Assembly: GCA_005776585.1 (NCBI GenBank)
Contig: SXOX01000149.1
Location: forward strand, 1 to 64,000
Source of the DNA: Pseudomonadota bacterium
GTDB taxonomy: Bacteria > Myxococcota_A > UBA9042 > GCA-2863065
Length of the DNA stretch: 64,000 bases
Direction of reading: 5' to 3'
The notes beneath the pieces are model-generated. The model worked only from the letters and a program-made list of their open reading frames with translations. It had not been told where the DNA came from and made no database searches. Every line of letters starts with the position of its first letter. Positions within the stretch are counted from its first letter, which is position 1. This document shows, in pieces, positions 43,622-52,107 of this stretch. Made by a program: the position numbers and the translations under genes.

Positions 43622-45249
43622 GCCGCGTCGTCCTCGTGCCGGATGCCAACGATGAACGCATCCTTGCGCGGTGGCCCACACCGATTGCGCGCGCCTGGCT
43701 CCGCCTGCTCGACACGATCGACGACGACGGACGCGTGCTCAGGCTGGTCGACGTCATCGTTCAGACCGTCGATCTGTTCGCGATCGTCGCCATGGCGGAC
43801 CTCGCGCACCAGTGGCCCGTCGACCGTCGGCCGCAGGAGCTGCTCAATCGGGCCCGTCGCTTGCTGGTCAAGCCGCAACTCGGCGAACTCGTCGGGCTCG
43901 TGAGGGATTGGCTCGACGAGGCAAAGAAACGCCGCCCGTCGGTCATTCTCGGCCACCCGACCGACGAGTCGCTCTCGGAGTTCATCCGCCGGCTGAACGA
44001 GTTCCCGGAGCTTCGAAACACGTGCCTCAAGCGTCGAGACGCGACGCAACACCGTCTCAAGGACAACGCCTGGCTCCATCGAGCTGTTGCTCAGGTCAGG
44101 GACGCGTTGATCGCCTTCGAGTCCGTCGGCGACGTGGCCTTGGTGACCCAGCGAGAGGACACGGCCGCCGTCACGCTCCGCGGTGCCTTCGTCGGCCCTT
44201 TGCCAGCCGGTGACCTGGTGTTCGAGCCTGGGTGCACGGCGATGCTCACGAGCCCGTTCACCGCGCCCCTCGTTCTGGACCCGCTGGTTGTCTCGCGCGC
44301 GTGTGTCTGCGGGCAATGCGCTGGACGTCGGACTCCGGCGCGCCTCGAGTGGCCACGCAAGGACTCGGCGCATGGCCGCTATCACGCGATCACCGACGCA
44401 CACCCAACAGAAGAGGACGCTGAGGGTCCGTCCTGGCAGACGTTCGGCCGACGTCTCTCCACCGACTGGGAGTGGCAGAGAGACGGTCGTCTCAAGGACT
44501 ATCCGCTGCGTGCTCTTCGCTACGACGTCGCTCTGGACGTCGAGAATCATCGCGGGGACACGCGCAATCGTCACCGGATCCTGGTCGAGCGGATTCTGGC
44601 GGACTGGCCAGGTAGCGACTCCTTTGGCCTCGACTACCATGACCAGATGCCCCCGGTGTCGGACGAGGTGTTCGCTCTCAGCGTGAGGGACGCGACGAGG
44701 GGTGAGGACTGCCCCGTCGATGAGAGGCATCGCGAGGTCTGGCATGACGCGTTCCGGAGCTTCTCCGTGCGCTTTGCGACGCCGCTCGAATTGGGCGAGC
44801 AGCGAGTCGTCGACGTCTCGATGTTCGAGCCGGGGCTCTTCGAGCGGAAACCGCAAAGTCTTGGAGACTACTACGAGTTCTGCGTTCACCTTCCTGTCGA
44901 CCAGCTCTCCCTCGTCATTACGCTCCCGCACGATGCGGAGGTCGACGCCGGCGACCTGTCGCTCGACTACCTCGAGGAGTCCGCCGAAAGGCTCGACTCG
45001 AAGGGCGCGCGACTTCAACGAGCCCCCGATGGTCGAGCCCAGGTTGCTTTCGAGGTCACCAAGCCCAAGCTTCACGCGAACATCGTTGTGCGCTTCAGTG
45101 TGACCCGTTGGCCCACGCAGGGCCAGATCGAAGCCGAGCCGTGGTACTGGGCCGCAAATCGGGTCTATCGACTTCTCGAGAGCGAGCCGGAGCGCTCCTG
45201 GACCCTTCGCGAGGTCGCAGAACTGCTTCGGGAGAGGAGCTCGCATTGA
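43618..45249 (+). CDS. Unknown protein coupled to NYN nuclease
   Basis: A protein of 543 aa from GTG 43618, overlapping the NYN stop (GTGA). No family recognised. The first 180 residues are helical. A possible zinc site, ACVCGQCAGRR, lies near residue 230, and a run of His/Arg/Asp (DSAHGRYHAITDAHPTEEDAEG) near 260. The second half is beta-rich (YYEFCVHLPVDQLSLVITLP, AQVAFEVTKPKLHANIVVRFSVTRWP), and the end (SWTLREVAELLRERS) resembles a small helix-turn-helix. No signal peptide or TM is seen, so it is probably cytoplasmic and acts with the nuclease. Confidence 0.65.
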   Translation: MSRVVLVPDANDERILARWPTPIARAWLRLLDTIDDDGRVLRLVDVIVQTVDLFAIVAMADLAHQWPVDRRPQELLNRARRLLVKPQLGELVGLVRDWLDEAKKRRPSVILGHPTDESLSEFIRRLNEFPELRNTCLKRRDATQHRLKDNAWLHRAVAQVRDALIAFESVGDVALVTQREDTAAVTLRGAFVGPLPAGDLVFEPGCTAMLTSPFTAPLVLDPLVVSRACVCGQCAGRRTPARLEWPRKDSAHGRYHAITDAHPTEEDAEGPSWQTFGRRLSTDWEWQRDGRLKDYPLRALRYDVALDVENHRGDTRNRHRILVERILADWPGSDSFGLDYHDQMPPVSDEVFALSVRDATRGEDCPVDERHREVWHDAFRSFSVRFATPLELGEQRVVDVSMFEPGLFERKPQSLGDYYEFCVHLPVDQLSLVITLPHDAEVDAGDLSLDYLEESAERLDSKGARLQRAPDGRAQVAFEVTKPKLHANIVVRFSVTRWPTQGQIEAEPWYWAANRVYRLLESEPERSWTLREVAELLRERSSH

Positions 45250-45740
45250 GCCTGATCGTCTCGCGCTGCACAGAAACGGCCGACGCGCCGGCGCTCGCAC
45301 GCTTCTTCGTCGACCACGTGACGCCTGACTACATCTCTCATGGGGAGCTCACGACGGGCCGCGCGACGGCCCCGGGCGTCTGGGCTCCAGACCTGGAGGC
45401 GCGGGTCTTGGCCGAGATGCGTGAGGCGATCGCCGAACCCAAGCACCACCGACAGGTGCTCACGGCACGCAAGGCTGATGAGCTGCTCGCGGTCTGCATG
45501 GTGTGCCGGGACGAGCGCGGGATCGCGACCATCGAAGACCTCGTCGTTGCGCAGAGTCAGCGGGGCCAAGGCGTTGGCAGGGCAGTCGTCGAGGCCGTGT
45601 TGGCGGCGCTAGCGGCCGACGGCGTTGTCCAAGTGCTGCTCGAGAGCGGGGTCGCCAACGCCGGCGCGCACCGGTTCTTCGAGGGCCTGGGGTTCGAGAT
45701 GGTGTCGAAGGTGTTCTACCGGCGGGTGGGACCATCATGA
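45246..45740 (+). CDS. GNAT-family N-acetyltransferase
   Basis: A protein of 164 aa from TTG 45246, overlapping the previous stop (TTGA). The GNAT fold is clear: IVSRCTETADAPALARFF at the start, ELLAVCMVCRDERGIATIEDLVVAQSQRGQGVGRAVVEAVL with the acetyl-CoA-binding R-G-x-G-V-G-R loop (motif A), and ANAGAHRFFEGLGFEMVSKVFYRR at the end (motif B). It should transfer an acetyl group to an amine of a small molecule or protein. Its place between two unknown operon genes suggests it modifies a component or product of that system. Confidence 0.88.
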   Translation: MSLIVSRCTETADAPALARFFVDHVTPDYISHGELTTGRATAPGVWAPDLEARVLAEMREAIAEPKHHRQVLTARKADELLAVCMVCRDERGIATIEDLVVAQSQRGQGVGRAVVEAVLAALAADGVVQVLLESGVANAGAHRFFEGLGFEMVSKVFYRRVGPS

Positions 45741-45789
45741 TTCGATTGCTCGCCGATCGAAAACAGCGCGTCCTGTCAAAGGAGAGCAC

Positions 45790-47361
45790 GTGTTTGAGGA
45801 TCTGACAGCGGTCGTGGCGAGAACCGCACTCGTCGTGCGCGTCGAGTGGAACGACCTACATGGCGTGGACAACGCAGCACGTTCAGCCAGCTTGCTCCGC
45901 AGAGAAATTCGGGCCCGGGACGGCAAGGCCCAGGCGTTCTGGGCAGAGATTACGCAGGCTCCTGCCGGCGTCGATGAACTCGACCCGAGCTTTCAGTCGG
46001 TCCTCGGTCTGCGCTCCGACGGCCCGAGCGGCTCCCCATGGAGCGCGGTGGCGCTTCGGGCGACTCGCGCGGTCGTCGACGCTGCGCTCGCTGACTCCCG
46101 GCTTGTCGGTCGACGTCGGGATGAGGCGCGACTGCGACCGGTCGTGAAGGACGTCGATCTCATGCTCTTCCCGCTCGCCGCCGGGGCTCTGGTCCTCCAT
46201 ATCGACTGGGTGTCTCAGGCTGGCGAGAGAGTCTCCGTCACGGAGCTCATCAATAGCCTGAGCCACGCTCGACACGTGCATAAAAGCGACTACGGATGGG
46301 CCTTCGATCGCGCAGTTGGGAATTCCCAGTGGCTCCAGCTATCGGGGCCTCTGCTCGAGGCGCGCCCGGGATGCGGCGCTGCGACGCTCGCCGACATCGC
46401 AGATTGGCTGCTTGTTTCGGCTGAGGAATCCCCCCACGAGCCGCCGAGACGAGTTGGCCCAAGCCGAAATGCGTTTCACCAGACGGCAGTTGTTCTTGAC
46501 GCCACGACACCTCCGGAGCACCTCGATGATCTGTTGTTCGTGCTCCGCCGCGGCGCGCGCGCGGACAACGTAGCGCCGCCAGCCGGCACGGGTCCCGACC
46601 GTGTGCTCGCGACGCGCGGAAATCGGCGCATCGGACTGAGTCGTGAGGGCTGCGTGCAGGTCTCCTGGCTCGACCCGGCAGCCAACACCGAGTTCGAGCG
46701 CAATCAGGCCCCCCAGCGATTTGGCTCCGGCGTATATTTCTACCTCATGCTCCACGCTCAGGCGGAGCGCGCGACCCTGGCGCGGCTGGCCGCGGATGCG
46801 CAGGGGCCAGCGCGTAGCCTGACCGACATCCACGCGGTCGTCGATCAGCGCGATGCTCTCTTCGAACTCGCGCGCGAGTCCGCCCGGTACAGTCTGGCGC
46901 TGGTCGGCGACGACTGCGGCGGTACGAGCGACTATGCATGGTTTTTTCGCGAAGTTCGCGACGTTCTTGGCACGGGCCCTCAACTCGCAGAGGTGCGGGC
47001 TGAGATCGCTTCGCTGTTTGAACTCGTCGAAGCTGCGCAGTCGCAGCGAGAAGCCGACGCCCAAGCAAAGATCGCCGCACTCGGCGGGGCTGCAGTACCG
47101 TTCGGTATCGTGACGGGAGTTCTGGGTGTCAATGGCCCGCCGGGATCCAACGCTGCTCAGTGGTGGGGACTCTTGGCCGGTGGACTCGTGTTCTCGACAC
47201 TCGGATGGCTTGCGGCGTGGCGTTGGTGGATTCGGCGAGCTGGACCACTGCGGGGCATCATCGACCCACAGCGCATGGCTCGACGGGCGTCGCTCGGAAC
47301 GCTACCTCAGCACGGAGCGAAGACATTGGAGTCCAAACGACAACTGGACAGGGTGGATTGA
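45790..47361 (+). CDS. Membrane protein with C-terminal TM pair, last gene of the NYN operon
   Basis: A protein of 523 aa from GTG 45790, preceded by AAAGGAGAG. No family recognised. Residues 1-420 are a soluble mixed domain (LMLFPLAAGALVLHIDWVSQAGERVSVTELINSL is the best-formed stretch). The end resembles a CorA-like layout: a helix SLFELVEAAQSQREADAQAKIAAL and a TM (VPFGIVTGVLGVNG), then a second TM (WWGLLAGGLVFSTLGWLAAWRWWI). The G-V-N-G turn after the first TM is like the GMN loop of CorA-type channels, but the rest does not match, so ion transport is only a possibility. A 49-bp gap separates it from the acetyltransferase gene. Confidence 0.65.
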   Translation: MFEDLTAVVARTALVVRVEWNDLHGVDNAARSASLLRREIRARDGKAQAFWAEITQAPAGVDELDPSFQSVLGLRSDGPSGSPWSAVALRATRAVVDAALADSRLVGRRRDEARLRPVVKDVDLMLFPLAAGALVLHIDWVSQAGERVSVTELINSLSHARHVHKSDYGWAFDRAVGNSQWLQLSGPLLEARPGCGAATLADIADWLLVSAEESPHEPPRRVGPSRNAFHQTAVVLDATTPPEHLDDLLFVLRRGARADNVAPPAGTGPDRVLATRGNRRIGLSREGCVQVSWLDPAANTEFERNQAPQRFGSGVYFYLMLHAQAERATLARLAADAQGPARSLTDIHAVVDQRDALFELARESARYSLALVGDDCGGTSDYAWFFREVRDVLGTGPQLAEVRAEIASLFELVEAAQSQREADAQAKIAALGGAAVPFGIVTGVLGVNGPPGSNAAQWWGLLAGGLVFSTLGWLAAWRWWIRRAGPLRGIIDPQRMARRASLGTLPQHGAKTLESKRQLDRVD

Positions 47362-47459
47362 TTCATTGCTATGCGCCGGAAAGTGACGATCGTAGGCGTG
47401 TTCAAAGTGGGCTACCACGCCGTCTGCTCTGCCGTGAACTGCACCATCTTCGACCTTGC

Positions 47460-47489
47460 CCCTACTTTGGATGTTCACTGGAAGTAGGG
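47460..47489. terminator. Hairpin between convergent genes, terminator-like
   Basis: CCCTACTT (47460-47467) and AAGTAGGG (47482-47489) can form an 8-bp stem with a 14-nt loop. It lies in the 222-bp gap between two convergent genes, so it could act on both strands. There is no clear U-tract. Confidence 0.35.
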
Positions 47490-47583
47490 CCTGGGCGGTG
47501 TCGCCTCGCATCGACAGCCGGGTCTTCCGCACCGATTTTCATCGGGACGGCGTCTCGATTGTCCAGCAAGTGCATGGTCCCGG

Positions 47584-47943
47584 TCACTCCGTCTTCCGCT
47601 CGCGCTCGCACACGACATAGTCGACGAGCGGCGAGTAGCAGTCCTTGCCGCGAACGAACTGTCCTTGGACCTGAACGCGGACGCCTTGGGGCGGCGGCGA
47701 GCCACCGTGGACCCAAACGGCACCGTTGTCCTGCGACAGCTTGTAGTAGTCGTGGCGCGTTCCGGGCCAGTCGACGCGAGTCGAAACGCGACCGTCCACG
47801 CAGAGCTCCTTCCCGAGGTACTCCCTGGGGTTGCGCTCGAGCTGCTCGATGGAGGCGCACAGCGCGCTGCACCCGCGGGCGCTGACCGCGACGACAACAA
47901 TGACAACAACGATGGCCACGGCAGCGGCAATTTTGGTGTTCAT
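47584..47943 (-). CDS. Small membrane-anchored OB-fold-like protein
   Basis: A protein of 119 aa. The N-terminal hydrophobic stretch AAAVAIVVVIVVVAVSA is a signal anchor. The rest matches the OB-fold pattern seen in tRNA_anti-like exported domains: NPREYLGKELCVDGRVSTRVD (strand 1-2), YYKLSQDNGAVWVHGG (strand 3) and PPPQGVRVQVQGQFV (strand 4-5). Two Cys pairs could form disulfides outside the membrane. It probably binds a small ligand or protein in the periplasm. It lies 94 bp downstream of the HEPN-TPR gene on the same strand, possibly co-transcribed. Confidence 0.7.
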   Translation of the reverse strand: MNTKIAAAVAIVVVIVVVAVSARGCSALCASIEQLERNPREYLGKELCVDGRVSTRVDWPGTRHDYYKLSQDNGAVWVHGGSPPPQGVRVQVQGQFVRGKDCYSPLVDYVVCERERKTE

Positions 47944-48036
47944 GGCGACGAGACGTCCCGGCGTTCAGTGCGCTGACGCATCAGGTCGCCGTGGGCGTCC
48001 TGGCCTGCACGGAGGTTCCGCTGAACGCCGCGGACA

Positions 48037-50325
48037 TCAGGAGCTCGCCTTCCTGCGCTCCACCCGTTCGAGCGCCTTCGCTAGCTGCGGCGGTAGCGTG
48101 CCGTCCTGTCGCGTCCCGAGGCGAATCGCGGCTGCTGCGCCCTCGAGGTCGCCTCGATCGCGGAGGATGGCGCCGAGGTTCTCGGCCGCACGAACGACGT
48201 CGATACCCAGTTCCAGCGCGCGACGAAAGGCCGCCTCCGCGTCCTCTGGGCGCCGGAGATTCAAGCGCAGAAGGCTTCCTCTCGAGACCAGCACGCCAGG
48301 GCGCGTCTCGTCGATGAGGAGCAGGCGATCCCAAAGCGCGAGGGCCTTGTCGAATGCACGCGCCTTCTCTGCAACCTTGGCGATATCTTCGAGGTCGCTT
48401 ACCGGGATGTCGACCCCGTCGCCGTCGGCAAGAACCACGTCGTAGTGGTCCATCGCTTCCGAATGACGGCCTGCATCGGCAAGCAACCAGCCCATCAGTC
48501 CGTGTGCCGACGCGCTCGTCGGCGCAAGCGCGAGCGTCTCGCGAGTCCAGTCCGCTGCTTTGCCGAAGCTCGCATTGCCGCAGTGTTGCATTGCCATCGT
48601 CCACGCAAAGGCGAAGTCCTTCTCCGCCTCGGGAGTCATCGCCTTCTTCAGCGCGGCAATGCTGTGGCCATCTGCCTTGTTCGTCGAGACGAGTTGCGCC
48701 CATCGCGGCAGCCCGTCCCAGAGCTGCTCGATCACCGGACGAACGATGTCGAACCAAGGTTGCAGCGCCGCCTCCGCGTCAGAGAGAAACCGGAGCCGCC
48801 CATCGCCGCAGCTCAGAGTCACGGTTGGATTGTTGCTGTCGCGCTCGACGCGAAGGCCTACGAGCGCGTCGCTGGTCGCGATCTCGGCCCGTAATGCCCG
48901 TGCGAGGGGCGACGGCAGGTCGTCGTACCAGAACGCCACCGTGGGACGGATGGTGGCATGCTCGCCGGGTGCCGCGCTGCGCGCGAGCTCAAGATCGATC
49001 GAGTGCATCTCGCGCCACACGGCGTGCTTGAAGCGAAATGAGGCCGTCACGGTCTTTCCGTCGTCGACCAGCTCGCCTTGAAGCCCACCCAAGCGGCGGA
49101 GCTGAGGCTCCAGTCGACGCCCGAGGTCGACCAGCGCCTGAACGGGATCGAAGCCCAGCGGCACCTCGTCCTCGCTGGTGGGCGGTGTGGGATCAATCGC
49201 AACCGCCTCCACCGTTGTGGGCGCCGCCACTGCGTCGACCACGACCTCGGGGCTCGATCCGATCACCTCCGCCTCACCGCGCAGATGCTGAATCGCCGCT
49301 TCGGCGAGCTTCTGGCCCTGTTCCATCGTCGACGCGATGCCGAGCGCCATCGCTCGCCGGCCCAGCACCGAGATCTCCTCTGTGGTCACGACCCCGTCTG
49401 CGAGCACGATCTCGGCGAGGGGAAGGAGCGCGTCAAACTGAACCGCGATGGCGCCATCGTAGAGGAAGGGCATGCGCGTGCGCAGCTCGCCATCGGCCTC
49501 CTCGTAGTCCGTGCTCGGGACCTCGGCATACGGGCAGATGTACTTCGCTCGCCGTTTGGCGTCGAGTCCAGCCAGCAGGGTCACGTGCTCACCCACGGGC
49601 AAGATGAAGGGCGCCAATTCGATGAACGTCTCGCTGCCAACGGGCCGCAAGTACGCAGTATTGGAGGAGAGATTCGACGCAACAGGATGCCGTTTCGTTT
49701 CGACGCGTGACAGGCCACCGCGGTGCACGCGGAAGACGGCTTCGACCTGCCCACCGCGCAGTGTCACGACGCGCTCCGCGACCACGAGATGCCCGCTGCG
49801 GAGAATGGGGATGGCGCACAAGACCTGCTCGACCGTCGTGCGCAGGAGGTCGCGATGGCGCTGAAGCACGTCAATCGATTGCCCATGGTGCTCGACCGAG
49901 TTCCTGAGCTGCACCAGACCCTCGAGCACGTCATTGATCCGAGGGCGGCGTCCGTTCGATTTGAGATTGAGGCGTTGCGCGAGTTCGACGTAGGACTCCA
50001 GGTCGTCGCGGCGCTCCGAGAGCTCGAGTGCCAGTGGCTCCCGCAGCGGCGCGGACTGCTCGAGAGTCCGGAGAAGCCCGAGCCATCGACCGAAGCTCGG
50101 TCGCGGGAGGGCCTCGTGGAGCGCGCGTCTCGTCGGGTCATCGAAGCCACTAGAGGAGTGCCACGTCGCGGCGCAGGCGACGAGCGCGAGGTACTGAACC
50201 GAATGCTCGGCGAGCGCGAGGAGACGCTTTGCCGACTCATAGACCTCGATGGCGTTGATCGCGTTCCGGTACTCGGTTGCGATCGGCATCGGCAGCTCGC
50301 CAAGGATGATGTCGCTACGTTCCAT
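48037..50325 (-). CDS. HEPN-TPR protein
   Basis: A protein of 762 aa. ATG 50325 has GAGGGAGG 7 nt upstream. The N-terminal about 180 residues are helical and include QLRNSVEHHGQ, with Arg141-x4-His146, the catalytic Rx4-6H motif of HEPN RNases placed at the start of the last core helix, as in Swt1-like HEPN domains. Residues about 190-540 form a mixed region with no recognised family. The last 200 residues are TPR-like helix pairs (SFGKAADWTRETLALAPTSASAHGLMGWLLADAGRHSEAMDHYDVVLAD, DAEAAFRRALELGI, DLEGAAAAIRLG). A likely RNA-cleaving or regulatory conflict protein whose TPR part binds partners. Catalysis is inferred from the motif only. Confidence 0.7.
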   Translation of the reverse strand: MERSDIILGELPMPIATEYRNAINAIEVYESAKRLLALAEHSVQYLALVACAATWHSSSGFDDPTRRALHEALPRPSFGRWLGLLRTLEQSAPLREPLALELSERRDDLESYVELAQRLNLKSNGRRPRINDVLEGLVQLRNSVEHHGQSIDVLQRHRDLLRTTVEQVLCAIPILRSGHLVVAERVVTLRGGQVEAVFRVHRGGLSRVETKRHPVASNLSSNTAYLRPVGSETFIELAPFILPVGEHVTLLAGLDAKRRAKYICPYAEVPSTDYEEADGELRTRMPFLYDGAIAVQFDALLPLAEIVLADGVVTTEEISVLGRRAMALGIASTMEQGQKLAEAAIQHLRGEAEVIGSSPEVVVDAVAAPTTVEAVAIDPTPPTSEDEVPLGFDPVQALVDLGRRLEPQLRRLGGLQGELVDDGKTVTASFRFKHAVWREMHSIDLELARSAAPGEHATIRPTVAFWYDDLPSPLARALRAEIATSDALVGLRVERDSNNPTVTLSCGDGRLRFLSDAEAALQPWFDIVRPVIEQLWDGLPRWAQLVSTNKADGHSIAALKKAMTPEAEKDFAFAWTMAMQHCGNASFGKAADWTRETLALAPTSASAHGLMGWLLADAGRHSEAMDHYDVVLADGDGVDIPVSDLEDIAKVAEKARAFDKALALWDRLLLIDETRPGVLVSRGSLLRLNLRRPEDAEAAFRRALELGIDVVRAAENLGAILRDRGDLEGAAAAIRLGTRQDGTLPPQLAKALERVERRKASS

Positions 50326-50472
50326 CGCGGCCTCCCTCGCCTTTTTGGCCGGCCGATGGTGCGCGAATGAGTGGCCAAGCGCAACTGCCCGTGTCAGCTT
50401 CCCGGTCCTTTGCGCGTCCTCGTTGCAGCAGCGCCACGTCGGCGGCTGAAAAACGTCCTGATGGAGAACGCC

Positions 50473-52023
50473 ATGAAGCACCTCGCCCTCACCCTCGGCA
50501 CCTCGCTCGCGCTCGCCGCTTGTGCAGATACCGACCCCACCCTCGGTACCTCCGAGCCACCGTCCACGTTGGCGACCCAGGCGGGGGCGCTGAACGTCCT
50601 TCACAACGTGCCGTACCTCAAGCAGACGGTCTACACCGGCATCGGGGAGTCGGCGTGCGCGCCGACCTCGCTCGCGATGCTCATTCGCCACTACTACCCG
50701 GAGTCGTTCTACGACGTCCGCGAAGCCTTCCACGGGGGCACACAGGGCACGAAGTACGACGGCCCCGCTATCGGATACCGCAACCTGTCGTTCGCGAGCG
50801 GCGCTACGGGTTCCGACCCTGGGACCGCCGCCATCCCGAGCGGATTCACCGGCTACTACACCTACATGTACGTCGGTGGAGGCAAGTTCAGCGGCGCTGC
50901 TTCCTGGGACGGAGTCCTCGACTCACTCCGGAAGATGTGGGGCTTCACTGTGACGTCCTACGAAGGCTCGACGGCCATCGACAGCGTCTATGCCGCGATT
51001 GCAGACGGCCCGCTCCTCGCGTCGGTCTACGCTCACGGCAACACGAAGTGGGGTCACTACCTCGTCATCGTTGGTATCAACGACAAGGGCACGACGAGCC
51101 GCAATGATGACACCATCTACCTGAACGATCCCTACGACAACCAGTGGTTCAGTGGCGACGTGAGCGGCAACAAGCGTCCTGTGCCCTACGCTGAGTTCTT
51201 CTTCGGCCCCGGCAAGAAGGGCGGCTCCGCGTGGTTCCGTCGTGCTGCGAAGCTCGTCCCCGCGGACGGCGTCGAGGCGCGGAAGCACTCCGTCTTGGTC
51301 GACTCTGGTCACCTCGCCGTTTCCGGCAACGCGAGCGTCCACAAGATGGAGCTCATCGGGCTCTACGACCAGGTCGGCAGCCAATACGCTTGGCGCCAGT
51401 ACGTCGTCGGTACGAGCTTCGGTGACTGGATGTATCCGACAGCCGGCGGAAAGACGGCGCGGTGGACACCCAAGCTCAGCGCTTCGGGCAACTACCGCGT
51501 CACCACCGTCGTCCGTGGCGACGCAACCAGCGGCAAGGTCACGTATGCCGTGAAGTCCAACACCGGCGCGACTCTTGCGACGAAGACGATCGATCAGTAC
51601 CGGTCACCGGCTGCGTGGATCTCGATTGACATCGCCAGCAGTGTTGCGCTTCAAAACGGGGCGACCATCGAGGCGACCTCCATTCCCGTGAACTCGAACG
51701 TCGACGCCATCAAGCTCACCTGGATCGGTGCGTCCTCCTCCGGCGGCGGGTCGTCCGGCGGCTGCACGTACGCGTGTTCGACGTACAACTACTCGCCGGG
51801 GCTGTGCAACGGCGGTTGGCAGTGCGACTGCTCGGGCCAGTGCATCACGAAGACCGGTTGCACCGCGAGCACGACATGCGGTGGAGCGGCAACGAGCTGC
51901 CAGTTCCCGTGCGCCAACTACGGGTACTCGGCCGGCTATTGCCAGGGCGGATGGCAGTGCGACTGCGCAGGGCAGTGCATCACAAAGACCGGCTGCGCTT
52001 CCAGCCTGAGCTGCGGCGGCTGA
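50473..52023 (+). CDS. C39-like peptidase lipoprotein with golvesin-like domain and Cys-rich repeats
   Basis: A protein of 516 aa. ATG 50473 has GGAG 6 nt upstream and gives MKHLALTLGTSLALAACA, a lipobox. The papain-like C39 domain shows NVPYLKQ, the nucleophile region GESACAPTSLAMLI, WGHYLVIVGIN with the catalytic His and LNDPYDN with the Asp/Asn. A golvesin-like beta domain follows (about 285-425, ending SNVDAIKLTWIG). The C-terminus has two 44-residue Cys-rich repeats (CTYACSTYNYSPGLCNGG..., CQFPCANYGYSAGYCQGG...), both containing WQCDC-x-GQCITKTGC. The role is probably a surface cysteine peptidase whose accessory domains bind wall or matrix. A stem-loop follows the stop. Confidence 0.83.
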   Translation: MKHLALTLGTSLALAACADTDPTLGTSEPPSTLATQAGALNVLHNVPYLKQTVYTGIGESACAPTSLAMLIRHYYPESFYDVREAFHGGTQGTKYDGPAIGYRNLSFASGATGSDPGTAAIPSGFTGYYTYMYVGGGKFSGAASWDGVLDSLRKMWGFTVTSYEGSTAIDSVYAAIADGPLLASVYAHGNTKWGHYLVIVGINDKGTTSRNDDTIYLNDPYDNQWFSGDVSGNKRPVPYAEFFFGPGKKGGSAWFRRAAKLVPADGVEARKHSVLVDSGHLAVSGNASVHKMELIGLYDQVGSQYAWRQYVVGTSFGDWMYPTAGGKTARWTPKLSASGNYRVTTVVRGDATSGKVTYAVKSNTGATLATKTIDQYRSPAAWISIDIASSVALQNGATIEATSIPVNSNVDAIKLTWIGASSSGGGSSGGCTYACSTYNYSPGLCNGGWQCDCSGQCITKTGCTASTTCGGAATSCQFPCANYGYSAGYCQGGWQCDCAGQCITKTGCASSLSCGG

Positions 52024-52038
52024 CCTACGACCGCGAGG

Positions 52039-52066
52039 GCTCCACGCTTGACCGCCGGCGTGGAGC
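52039..52066 (+). terminator. Stem-loop after the C39-like gene
   Basis: GCTCCACGC (52039-52047) and GCGTGGAGC (52058-52066) form a perfect 9-bp GC-rich stem with a 10-nt loop, 15 bp after TGA 52021-52023. No T-run follows. It would separate the peptidase gene from the operon starting at 52108. Confidence 0.5.
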
Positions 52067-52107
52067 GTGGCACCCGTACGGGGTTTCCAAGCCGTCGCGA
52101 GGTGCTC

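Noticed and set aside
45737..45805. 22-codon frame coupled (ATGA) to the acetyltransferase stop
   Set aside because: It overlaps the better-supported GTG 45790 start of the next gene and encodes nothing recognisable; at most a coupling leader.
45790..47361. Considered as a CorA magnesium transporter
   Set aside because: Only the helix-TM-loop-TM end is similar; the GMN motif reads GVNG and the N-terminal domain does not match.
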